In this document: piece after piece, positions 1-7,201 of the stretch
Layout of the letters: every line of letters starts with the position of its first letter
How positions within the stretch are numbered: the first letter of the stretch is position 1
From: Sulfurovum sp. bin170
Lineage (GTDB): Bacteria > Campylobacterota > Campylobacteria > Campylobacterales > Sulfurovaceae
Assembly (NCBI RefSeq): GCF_010892395.1
Contig: NZ_JAACKB010000057.1
Coordinates: 1-9,221 of the forward strand
DNA: 9,221 nt
Direction: 5' to 3'
Position numbers and translations under genes: made by a program
Notes under the pieces: generated by a model
Databases searched by the model: none
The model's input: the letters and a program-made list of their open reading frames with translations, nothing else
Told to the model about the DNA's origin: nothing

Positions 1-1
1 A

Positions 2-955
2 AATAATAGCTCTACTCCAAAAACACTAACCATCTCTAAGACAGAGACTCTACCTCCCCTAGACTCTCCAAAAGAGCCAAAGATGACGGATAGTGAAAAA
101 GAGCGACTAGCCATCAAGAAAATGAAACAAAAAGCCCTACTAAAAGCGATAATAGGTAAAACTAAAATATCAGGTGCTGATATAACGAACCCAATAGATA
201 TAAACAAAAACTCAAAAGAATCAGATGGTTCCAATGCCCCAAACACAGAGCTTCTAACAAACTACCTAAAAAATTATAATAAGATAACTCAAGGTAATGG
301 AGAGGCTAAACAGACTCAATCTAAAAACTCACTCTTTCAAGAAAAAAGTGATGAGTACTTACAGCACACAAAACAGAAACCCCTATCACCCTATGAGTTA
401 AAAAGAGGCTCACTTATCCCTGCTGTTCTAATAGGTGGTGTAAACTCTGAACTCCCTGGAAATATAATTGCCCAAGTTAGAGAGAGTGTATACGACACTG
501 TAACAGGTAATCACCTACTCATCCCCCAAGGCTCAAAACTCATAGGAGTCTATGGCTCACATGTTCAGCATGGTCAAACAAGAGTTCTTATAGCTTTTAA
601 CTCAATCGTCTTTCCTGATGGTCAAACGCTAAATATTGGAGCGATGAATGGAATAGACCAAGAGGGTTACGCAGGATTTTCAGACCAAGTGGATAATCAC
701 TATTTCAAGATATTTGGTTCGGCTTTTTTGCTTGGCATGTTAAGTGGAGAGATAAATATAGAAAATGGAAGAGTAACATTTGTAAGTGGTCATCAAGGAT
801 TCAATACAAGCCAAACTATATTAGAGAGAGTAGCAGGAGAGATGATTAGCAAAAATCTCAATATCGCCCCAACTCTTAAAATCAGGAATGGTTATAGATT
901 CAATATTTTTGTTACTAAAGATATGCTTTTAGAACCATTGAAGCAGAGTCGATGA
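2..955 (+). CDS. trbI: VirB10/TrbI-family type IV secretion channel protein, 5' truncated by window edge
   Basis: This is the C-terminal part of a VirB10/TrbI protein, which spans both membranes and forms the outer core of a type IV secretion channel. The frame is open to the left edge, and 27 codons precede the first ATG at 83. Those codons are rich in Pro, Ser and Thr, like the periplasmic linker of VirB10, so the true start and the inner-membrane helix lie upstream. Numbering from the ATG at 83, the conserved C-terminal domain runs from about residue 101 (LSPYELKRGSLIPAVL) to the end. It includes the family signatures LPGNIIAQV, VYDTVTGNHLLIPQGS, FPDGQTL and GYAGFSDQVDNHY. The hydrophobic stretch near 207-221 corresponds to the outer-membrane antenna region. 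The stop overlaps the next start by 4 nt (ATGA). Family assignment is firm; the symbol could equally be virB10. Confidence 0.93.
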   Translation, partial: NNSSTPKTLTISKTETLPPLDSPKEPKMTDSEKERLAIKKMKQKALLKAIIGKTKISGADITNPIDINKNSKESDGSNAPNTELLTNYLKNYNKITQGNGEAKQTQSKNSLFQEKSDEYLQHTKQKPLSPYELKRGSLIPAVLIGGVNSELPGNIIAQVRESVYDTVTGNHLLIPQGSKLIGVYGSHVQHGQTRVLIAFNSIVFPDGQTLNIGAMNGIDQEGYAGFSDQVDNHYFKIFGSAFLLGMLSGEINIENGRVTFVSGHQGFNTSQTILERVAGEMISKNLNIAPTLKIRNGYRFNIFVTKDMLLEPLKQSR

Positions 956-1551
956 GAAAAATTATAGCACTTCTATTTATAGTTCTCTACTCAATGGCTA
1001 ATAGTAATCAAGCAAAAACGATTGAAGCTTTAGCCAAAGAATATATAGGTGGTAAATATATTTGGGGTGGAGAGACTCCACAGGGCTTTGACTGTTCAGG
1101 CTATACACAGTATATCTATAAACAAGTTGGAATTACTCTACCACGAACTGCCCTACTTCAATCTAAAGTTGGAACAATCGTTATAGATGAATCCTATAAA
1201 AAAGGTGACCTACTATTTTTCTTAACTGATAAAACAAGAGGTATTTCAATTACCCATGTAGGAATCTATCTTGAAGATAACAAATTTATTCATGCTGCAT
1301 CAACCAAAAAAGGGATTATTATATCTGATTTGACAAAGAGTAAATACGGCTCTCTTCTTGTTTCTGTATCAAGGGTTCTTAGCCAAGAGCAGAGAGAGAT
1401 ATTCCAACCTATTTTTTTTAGTGAAGCACTTAAAAGAGCTGTTCACTCCAATAGTAAGATAAGGCTCATCTCTCAAGACCAAGAGAGCAACCAAACTTTA
1501 TCCAAATTAGAAGAGGCGATAAAAAGTGATAGTAAAGTGATACTCCAATGA
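952..1551 (+). CDS. exported NlpC/P60-family peptidoglycan endopeptidase
   Basis: This 199-residue protein has an N-terminal signal sequence (about residues 1-17, hydrophobic core IIALLFIVLYSMA, no lipobox Cys) followed by an NlpC/P60 cysteine peptidase domain. The catalytic triad is visible: Cys48 in FDCSGYTQYIY, His102 in THVGIYL and His114 in FIHAAS. The KYIWGGETPQGFDCSG block is typical of the family, which cleaves peptide stems of peptidoglycan. The tail after about residue 145 is polar and unassigned. Both ends overlap neighbours through ATGA, so it is translated with the VirB10 and TraF genes. A periplasmic role in opening the wall for the transfer channel is inferred from this position; such operons usually use a VirB1-type lytic transglycosylase. 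Fold and catalytic residues are clear, the conjugation role less so. Confidence 0.9.
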   Translation: MRKIIALLFIVLYSMANSNQAKTIEALAKEYIGGKYIWGGETPQGFDCSGYTQYIYKQVGITLPRTALLQSKVGTIVIDESYKKGDLLFFLTDKTRGISITHVGIYLEDNKFIHAASTKKGIIISDLTKSKYGSLLVSVSRVLSQEQREIFQPIFFSEALKRAVHSNSKIRLISQDQESNQTLSKLEEAIKSDSKVILQ

Positions 1552-2084
1552 GAAAAAAAGTAAAAATATTTATCTTGCTCACCTTCACTATTATACTGCT
1601 GTTTGCAACATTTATTTATGCAATGAAAAATGGTAAAGTTATTTTTAATACCACAAGCTCATTTCCTCTAGGATTTTATAAAATCTCTAAAAGTAATCAA
1701 TATAAAAAAGGTGATTTGGTCTCATTTTGTGCTGTGCCAAGCAAGATGATAGATAGGATGATAAAACAAGGCTATTCTCAAAAAAATAGTTTATGTCCTA
1801 ATCAAACACCACAACTGCTTAAAAAGATTCTTGGTTTAGAGGGTGATAATATTACTATGAATAGCGTTGTATTGGTTAACAATCAACCCATTAAAAACAG
1901 TAGAGTTTTTAAAAAAGATAGAAATGGAAATCTACTGAATTTTCAACAATCACAAAGAGTCAAAAAAGATTATTTTTGGGCTATGAGTGACTATAATGAA
2001 AAATCATTTGATAGCAGATACTTTGGTCAAATACCACTTGAAAATATTATTGGTAGAGCCACACCAATAATGACTTGGGATTAA
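1548..2084 (+). CDS. traF: TraF-type conjugal transfer peptidase (S26 signal peptidase family)
   Basis: This 178-residue protein has one N-terminal membrane helix (about residues 6-25) and then a periplasmic S26 peptidase domain. The probable nucleophile is Ser38 in NTTSSFPLGFYKI, matching the S-x-P-x-G box of TraF proteins. The probable general base is Lys92 in LLKKILGLEGDNI, equivalent to the Lys of the KRxxGLPGD box in leader peptidase. The C-terminal SFDSRYFGQIPLENIIGRA matches the conserved SxDSRxxG box. In RP4, TraF processes and cyclises the TrbC pilin; a similar pilin-maturation role is inferred here, although no pilin gene lies in the window. The length is close to the RP4 family member. 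The start overlaps the previous stop (ATGA). The relaxase ATG follows 2 nt after its stop. Confidence 0.9.
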   Translation: MRKKVKIFILLTFTIILLFATFIYAMKNGKVIFNTTSSFPLGFYKISKSNQYKKGDLVSFCAVPSKMIDRMIKQGYSQKNSLCPNQTPQLLKKILGLEGDNITMNSVVLVNNQPIKNSRVFKKDRNGNLLNFQQSQRVKKDYFWAMSDYNEKSFDSRYFGQIPLENIIGRATPIMTWD

Positions 2085-2086
2085 CC

Positions 2087-4960
2087 ATGCTATCAATATC
2101 CAATCCTCAAAAAGCTACCCAAGCCGAAACCTACTACACGAAAGAGAACTACTACCAAAAAAACTCTGAAAAAGGCTATTTTAGAGGAAGTGCATTATCA
2201 GAGTTTGGAATCAACGAGAATCAAACAGTTACTCAAGAGACCTACCTTTCCCTACTTCACGGCTTCAATCCAAAAGATAACAGACCACTCACAAAAGGAG
2301 CAGGAAGTACAGAAAGAAGAGCAGGTATAGACTTAACCTTCTCAGCCCCAAAATCAGTAAGCACCCTCCTAGAGATAGCAGAGGCAAATAGTTTTGACAA
2401 GATGGCAATAGAGATTAGGGAAGCCCATGATAACGCTGTAAAGCAGACTATGGAGAAAGTGGAAAAGGATTACCTCTATACAAGAGTCTCTGTTAATGGG
2501 AAAATTCAAACCGTTAAAGCCGATGGGATGGCTTATGCTTCATTTCAACATGATACAAGTAGAGACTTAGACCCACAACTACACACACATAATTTTATCT
2601 TTACTCCTGTGCTGAAAGATGGAAAGTTCAACGCCCAGACCAATGAGGCATTTTTTAACAACAAACTCTATCTTGGTCAATTCTACAGAAATGAGTTAGC
2701 CTATAATCTAAACAAATTGGGTTTTACCATTGAAATTACCTCGATTGAAAAGGGTCTGTTTGAGCTAAAAGAGGTTCCAAAAGATATTATAGATGAGTTC
2801 TCAAAACGCTCTAAAGAGATTCAAGCTTTAGAAGAGAGCTACAAGAAAAAATATCCTAAAAAATCACTTGTAGAGATTAAAGCACAAATTACCCAAGAGA
2901 GTAAAAAAGCTAAAACTAAAATTGATCGAGATGAAGTTAGAGCCACTAATAAAAAGAGAGCCGATAGTTTAGGATATAACAAAAAATGGTTATCCAAGTT
3001 AGTCTATAGAGCAGAGAATCGCCCCACCCTACCCCAAGATAGAAGCAAACAGGCTCTAAATTATCTTAATAAATCACTCACGGCAATAACAAACCAAGAG
3101 AGTACCTTTTCCAAAGAGGATATTCTAAAGTATGCTATGAAGTTTTCACTAAAATACTCTCTAAGAGAATCAGATATAGTAAAAGAGTTTAGAAACTCAA
3201 ATATCCTAAAACTAGATAAGAATATCTACACCACCAAAGAGATGATAGATATAGAAAAAGAGATTATCCAAAAGGTTCATCAAGGATTCTCTTCTATGCC
3301 AAACTCTTTAAATGAGATAATCAATCAAGAAGAGCATCAAATAGACAAACTCACCTCAGACCAAAAAAAGATGCTAGAGATGATTTTAAACACAAAAGAT
3401 AGATACAACGCAGTTCAAGGAGATGCAGGAACAGGTAAAACTTATGCTCTTGGAGTTCTAAAAAAAATACTCAAAGATGATATAGAACTAATAGGACTAT
3501 CCTATACAGGAAAAGCAACAGCAGGACTTGAAGAAGTAGGGATAAAAAGTCATACTTTGCACTCCTACCTACAACAAGAGAGAAAACAAAATAGAGATAA
3601 GCCTAAACTATATATCGTAGATGAAACCTCTCTTGTAGGCTCTAAACAGATACATCAACTCATGAAAATATCTCAAAAAGAGAACTCAAGAGTTATTTTC
3701 ATAGGAGATATTAAACAGTTTAGCTCTATCCAAGCAGGTAATGCCTTTTCTGATATGCAAAAGTTCGGTATAAAAACTGTAAAGCTCAAAGAGACCCAAA
3801 GACAAAAAAGCAATATCACAAAAGCTATAGTCAAAGCCTATAACCAAGGTGATACAGATAGAGCATTAGAGCTACTAAAGGAGAACAAACTTTTTAAAGA
3901 GATAGAGGACTATGAGGAGAGAATAGATTATATCGTAGAGACCTACCTAAACAAAAATCAACCCCTAATATTAACCTCCACTAACCAAGAGAGAAAAGAG
4001 ATTAATCATCAAATCAGAAATAAGCTAGAGAATCCAAACCAAGAGCATCAATTCACTATAAAAGAGTCCAAACAGATAAAAGCATCCAACGCTTACTTTT
4101 CAGAGAGTTATGAGGTAGATGATATTATATCTATCAATGGAGCTATACCAAAGTTTAAAAGAGGAGAACAGGGAAGAGTTATATCGTCTGATAGAAATAT
4201 TCTAAAAATAGAGACGAACTCCAAGCAGATAAAAGAGATAGACCTAAGCAAATATGGAACAGAGATTAATGCCTATACCCAAACAGAGAAATTTTTTAAA
4301 GCAGGTGAAAAAATAATCTTCTCAAAAAATATAAAAAACTCTCCAATTAAAAATGGAGTAATGGGAACCATAACAGATATAGAGAATGGCAATATAACAA
4401 CAAAACTACAAAATGGCAAGAACTACAGTTTTAGTATTGAAGATTACAACTATATAGATTACGCCTACGCCATAACAGATATAAAGTCACAAGGGGTATC
4501 AGCCAACTCTGTTTTGGTTCTAGCCAATAGTCGAATGTCAAGCAAAAATTCATTCTATGTTCAGGTGACCAGAGCTAAAGAGAAGATAGAGGTAGTCACA
4601 GATAACCAAGAGCTACTGCAAGAGAGAATAAAAAATCCAAACAATAAAAAGTCAACACTAAACTATCAAGGAGAGAAAAATGGTAAGCAACCAAGATATA
4701 ATGGAGAAACTAGAAGAGATAGAGAGCCATCAGCTCAAACAGAACAATCTAATCATCGAGCAGAGCAAAGAGACAAGTATGATTTTAGAAACATTAGAGG
4801 CTATATTCAAGCAATCAAGCGAAGATTCAGAAGACCCAGTCTTAGCAAAGTTAGAGAAGCTTTTAATCTGTCTAAAGTGCAAAGAGCAGACAAGACAAAA
4901 AGAGATGCAGTCATAGATAAACTAGGCTCTAAAAAACAAGAGATGGGAATAGAGAGATAA
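2087..4960 (+). CDS. MobF-type conjugative relaxase with RecD-like helicase domain (TrwC/TraI family)
   Basis: This 957-residue protein nicks oriT, stays bound to the 5' end and unwinds the transferred strand. I start at ATG 2087, which gives the family N-terminus MLSIS; a TTG at 2075 is in frame but would overlap traF and add only four residues. The N-terminal relaxase domain has tyrosine pairs Y16Y17 and Y22Y23, matching the Y18/Y26 arrangement of TrwC. Its metal-binding histidine triad is His155, His166 and His168 in HDTSRDLDPQLHTH. The helicase domain follows: Walker A QGDAGTGKT (about 444-452), Walker B YIVDETSLV (Asp512, Glu513), motif III GDIKQFSSIQAG, a later ITDIKSQG box and motif VI YVQVTRAK (about 824-831). 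The total length resembles TrwC. The last roughly 90 residues are Arg-rich and low in hydrophobics, and overlap another likely gene in a different frame. Confidence 0.95.
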   Translation: MLSISNPQKATQAETYYTKENYYQKNSEKGYFRGSALSEFGINENQTVTQETYLSLLHGFNPKDNRPLTKGAGSTERRAGIDLTFSAPKSVSTLLEIAEANSFDKMAIEIREAHDNAVKQTMEKVEKDYLYTRVSVNGKIQTVKADGMAYASFQHDTSRDLDPQLHTHNFIFTPVLKDGKFNAQTNEAFFNNKLYLGQFYRNELAYNLNKLGFTIEITSIEKGLFELKEVPKDIIDEFSKRSKEIQALEESYKKKYPKKSLVEIKAQITQESKKAKTKIDRDEVRATNKKRADSLGYNKKWLSKLVYRAENRPTLPQDRSKQALNYLNKSLTAITNQESTFSKEDILKYAMKFSLKYSLRESDIVKEFRNSNILKLDKNIYTTKEMIDIEKEIIQKVHQGFSSMPNSLNEIINQEEHQIDKLTSDQKKMLEMILNTKDRYNAVQGDAGTGKTYALGVLKKILKDDIELIGLSYTGKATAGLEEVGIKSHTLHSYLQQERKQNRDKPKLYIVDETSLVGSKQIHQLMKISQKENSRVIFIGDIKQFSSIQAGNAFSDMQKFGIKTVKLKETQRQKSNITKAIVKAYNQGDTDRALELLKENKLFKEIEDYEERIDYIVETYLNKNQPLILTSTNQERKEINHQIRNKLENPNQEHQFTIKESKQIKASNAYFSESYEVDDIISINGAIPKFKRGEQGRVISSDRNILKIETNSKQIKEIDLSKYGTEINAYTQTEKFFKAGEKIIFSKNIKNSPIKNGVMGTITDIENGNITTKLQNGKNYSFSIEDYNYIDYAYAITDIKSQGVSANSVLVLANSRMSSKNSFYVQVTRAKEKIEVVTDNQELLQERIKNPNNKKSTLNYQGEKNGKQPRYNGETRRDREPSAQTEQSNHRAEQRDKYDFRNIRGYIQAIKRRFRRPSLSKVREAFNLSKVQRADKTKRDAVIDKLGSKKQEMGIER
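4668..4673 (+). promoter_or_regulatory. strong Shine-Dalgarno inside the relaxase gene, supporting the nested ORF
   Basis: AAGGAG sits six bases upstream of the ATG at 4680. Most starts in this operon (952, 1548, 2087, 5447, 7202) have weak or no recognisable sites, so this well-placed site inside a coding region is the main argument that 4680-4916 is translated. Confidence 0.65.
4680..4916 (+). CDS. small acidic coiled-coil protein nested out of frame in the relaxase 3' end (possible TraH-like relaxosome accessory)
   Basis: This 78-codon frame lies wholly inside the relaxase gene, in another frame. I judge it real for three reasons. It has a near-ideal ribosome binding site, AAGGAG at 4668-4673, six bases before the ATG. 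Its codons are the ones favoured here (CTA, GAG, AAA, ATA, AGC). Its product has heptad-like hydrophobics (IMEKLEEIESHQLKQNN, then MILETLEAIF and LAKLEKLLICLKC), while the relaxase frame over the same DNA gives an Arg-rich, hydrophobic-poor tail. By count it has 16 Asp/Glu against 10 Lys/Arg, so it is acidic. It ends with a CLKC pair (Cys64, Cys67). RP4 traH is likewise an acidic protein encoded within the relaxase gene in another frame, and stabilises the relaxosome. Similar function is inference only; I see no sequence homology to claim. Confidence 0.68.
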   Translation: MVSNQDIMEKLEEIESHQLKQNNLIIEQSKETSMILETLEAIFKQSSEDSEDPVLAKLEKLLICLKCKEQTRQKEMQS

Positions 4961-4961
4961 A

Positions 4962-4967
4962 AAGGAG
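4962..4967 (+). promoter_or_regulatory. Shine-Dalgarno site for the 156-residue gene
   Basis: AAGGAG lies just after the relaxase stop and eight bases before the ATG at 4976. It fixes the start of the downstream gene. Confidence 0.7.
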
Positions 4968-4975
4968 CAGTAAAA

Positions 4976-5446
4976 ATGTCTACTATCAAAGAGTATGAAG
5001 CGATGTATGAAACATTTAACAAGTATGCTAAAGAGTTTCAAGAGAATCCAAAAACAACCAAACAGATAGACCCTAAGTTTATAAAAATAGAAAAGGGGAG
5101 TCTAAAAAAGAGTATTGAAGAGCAAGAGAAGAAAAATCTCTCTGAACTCAAAAATATCAATAAGAGTAATCCAATATATGATTTAGCAAAAAATCCAAAA
5201 GAGCAGAGTGATTTAAAGCCGAAAGTAGAGAAGCTTATAGAGAGTTGGAACAGAGTCATATCTAAACTAGAGAATATTAAAGCTCCTAATAAAATTCAGG
5301 AGAGTGCAAAGAGTCTAAAAAAGGATTTAATAGACCATCTCAAATCTCTACAGAAACCAAAGCAGAAATTTGACCAAGAGAGACGAAATCAAGTTTTAGA
5401 AAAATTAAAACAGGGTAAAGAACGGAATAGAGGCAGAGAGAGATAG
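4976..5446 (+). CDS. uncharacterised basic, mostly helical protein of the conjugation operon
   Basis: This 156-residue protein is one I do not recognise. It follows the relaxase stop by 15 nt and has a good ribosome site (AAGGAG at 4962-4967, eight bases before ATG). It has no signal peptide or membrane segment, so it should be cytoplasmic. It is very rich in Lys and Glu. Helical stretches are suggested at about 41-61 and 80-125 (for example KVEKLIESWNRVISKLENI), with breaks at Asn/Pro-rich segments near 64-75 and 102-106. The C-terminus is strongly basic (LKQGKERNRGRER), which could contact DNA or RNA. Its place between the relaxase and the coupling protein suggests a relaxosome or coupling accessory role, but that rests on position only. 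Its stop abuts the traG start with no gap. Confidence 0.8.
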   Translation: MSTIKEYEAMYETFNKYAKEFQENPKTTKQIDPKFIKIEKGSLKKSIEEQEKKNLSELKNINKSNPIYDLAKNPKEQSDLKPKVEKLIESWNRVISKLENIKAPNKIQESAKSLKKDLIDHLKSLQKPKQKFDQERRNQVLEKLKQGKERNRGRER

Positions 5447-7198
5447 ATGAGTAGTAAAATAAAAAAGTTTTTAATCCTCTTTATTGTCTTTACAATATTC
5501 TCTTCTATTACTACTCAATTTTTAGCCTATACATTCGAGTATCAGCCATCACTCAGAGGAGAGATATATCCACATATCTATCAACCTTACGCATGGATAG
5601 AGTGGCATATCAACTATTACAGAGAGTTTGAACCGATATTTTTGGATATCTATAGCCAAGTTCTATTTGGATTTTCTATATTTGCTATTGTCTATATGAC
5701 CATATTTCTACTCTTCAAAAGAAAAGAGAAAAAACACCTAAGTGTACATGGAACGGCTCACTGGGCTACAAAAAAAGAGATAGAGGCAACCCATACCCTA
5801 AATAGAAAAGATGGACTTTATATTGGAGGATGGAAAGAGAAAAGAAAAGCCCTACACTACCTAAGACACAATGGAGAGGAACATGTTATAACCTTTGCTC
5901 CTACTCGTTCAGGTAAAGGGGTAGGCTTGGTAATCCCTACCCTACTCTCTTGGGCAGAGAGTGCTATAGTGCTAGATATAAAAGGTGAGAACTATGCCAT
6001 CACAGCAGGATGGAGAAAACACTACGCCAATAATAAAATACTAAAATTTAACCCTAATGACCCAACAGGAGAGAGTTCAAAGTTTAATCCACTAGAAGAG
6101 ATAAGATTAGATAGCACTTATGAGATAGCCGATACAGAAAATATAGTGATTATGCTTCTTGATGAAAAAGGAGAGGGATTAAAAGATTTTTGGGAGAAAG
6201 GAGGAAAGACATTTCTATCTAGCTTTATACTACATACGCTATATATTGCAAAAAATGAACACCACCCTATCCCATCACTATCTGATATATATAAATCTCT
6301 AAATGATAAAGAGCTTGATAATATTTTAGCTGATATGTCAAGCTACTACCATGACCAAGCTAATGAGTTAACTCACCCTGCTATCTCTACAGGAGCTATG
6401 GGTTTAATTAACCTCGCAGATAGAACAAGAGGTGATATTATAGCTACAGTCAATAATATTCTAAGTCTCTATATAGACCCAGTTATAGAACTAAATACAA
6501 AAAGAAGTGACTTTAAACTATCAGAGCTAATGAATAGCCAAGAGCCTGTTACTCTCTATATCGTTATAGACCCTGAGAATATAGATAGAATGCAACCACT
6601 ATTTAGAGTGCTTATGCTTCAAATTCTAAAAAAACTCATAAAAAAATTAGAGTTTAAAAATGGGAAGCAGACAAAATCTTACAAGCATAGAATGCTACTT
6701 ATGCTAGATGAGTTTACAGCCGTAGGGAAAATAGATTTCTTTGAGAAGTCATTAGCCTATATGGCAGGTTATGGAATAACTGCTTATATTATTATCCAAG
6801 ATATAGAACAGCTTTATAGAATCTATAGCAAAGAGGAGACGATTACCTCTAATTGTCATATCAAAATAGCATTCACCCCAAACAAAGAGGATACTGCAAG
6901 TTTGCTTTCAAAAATGACAGGAACAACTACCGTGGTAAAAAGCAATATCACCACATCAGGAAAAAGACTCTCTCTCATATTAGGAAGCGTTTCACAAAGC
7001 TACCAAGAAGTATCAAGACCGTTAATGACGGTTGATGAGATACTTAGGCTACCCAAAGCAAAAACAACAGCTACAGGTGAAATATTGGATGGTGGGGAGA
7101 TGTTGATTTTTATAGCAGGTCATGCACCAATAAGAGGTAAGCAGATACTTTTTTTTAAGGACCAAGTTTTTTTAGACCGTTCAGAAGTTAATCTATAA
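5447..7198 (+). CDS. traG: VirD4/TraG-type type IV coupling protein (conjugation ATPase)
   Basis: This 583-residue inner-membrane ATPase links the relaxosome to the secretion channel. It has two N-terminal membrane segments (about residues 7-28 and 70-91) with a periplasmic loop between them. The cytoplasmic motor domain then begins with HGTAHWATKKEI, a family signature. Walker A is APTRSGKGVG (151-160). IVLDIKGENYAITAGWR and KFNPNDP follow, as in TraG/VirD4. Walker B is MLLMLDEFTAVGKI with Asp421 and Glu422, and IIIQDIEQL (Gln451) follows as the sensor-like motif. The C-terminal EMLIFIAGHAPIRGKQILFF is also typical of the IncP TraG branch. The length is slightly shorter than many TraG proteins but nothing core is missing. 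Its ATG immediately follows the previous stop, so coupled translation is likely. Confidence 0.95.
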   Translation: MSSKIKKFLILFIVFTIFSSITTQFLAYTFEYQPSLRGEIYPHIYQPYAWIEWHINYYREFEPIFLDIYSQVLFGFSIFAIVYMTIFLLFKRKEKKHLSVHGTAHWATKKEIEATHTLNRKDGLYIGGWKEKRKALHYLRHNGEEHVITFAPTRSGKGVGLVIPTLLSWAESAIVLDIKGENYAITAGWRKHYANNKILKFNPNDPTGESSKFNPLEEIRLDSTYEIADTENIVIMLLDEKGEGLKDFWEKGGKTFLSSFILHTLYIAKNEHHPIPSLSDIYKSLNDKELDNILADMSSYYHDQANELTHPAISTGAMGLINLADRTRGDIIATVNNILSLYIDPVIELNTKRSDFKLSELMNSQEPVTLYIVIDPENIDRMQPLFRVLMLQILKKLIKKLEFKNGKQTKSYKHRMLLMLDEFTAVGKIDFFEKSLAYMAGYGITAYIIIQDIEQLYRIYSKEETITSNCHIKIAFTPNKEDTASLLSKMTGTTTVVKSNITTSGKRLSLILGSVSQSYQEVSRPLMTVDEILRLPKAKTTATGEILDGGEMLIFIAGHAPIRGKQILFFKDQVFLDRSEVNL

Positions 7199-7201
7199 AG
7201 C

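Noticed and set aside
2075..2086. TTG start extending the relaxase by four residues
   Set aside because: MobF relaxases begin at MLSIS-like sequence. The ATG at 2087 gives exactly that and avoids overlap with traF.
4807..5022. 71-codon ORF on the minus strand
   Set aside because: It crosses the antisense of the relaxase end and of the next gene, has no ribosome site, and its leucine-rich composition is what antisense of Lys/Arg/Glu-rich coding gives.
5038..5259. 73-codon ORF on the minus strand
   Set aside because: It is fully antisense to the 156-residue gene. The Phe/Leu/Ser-rich product is a shadow of Lys/Glu-rich codons.
6853..7035. 60-codon ORF on the plus strand within traG
   Set aside because: It lies inside a well-conserved part of the coupling protein, has no ribosome site and no domain-like pattern.
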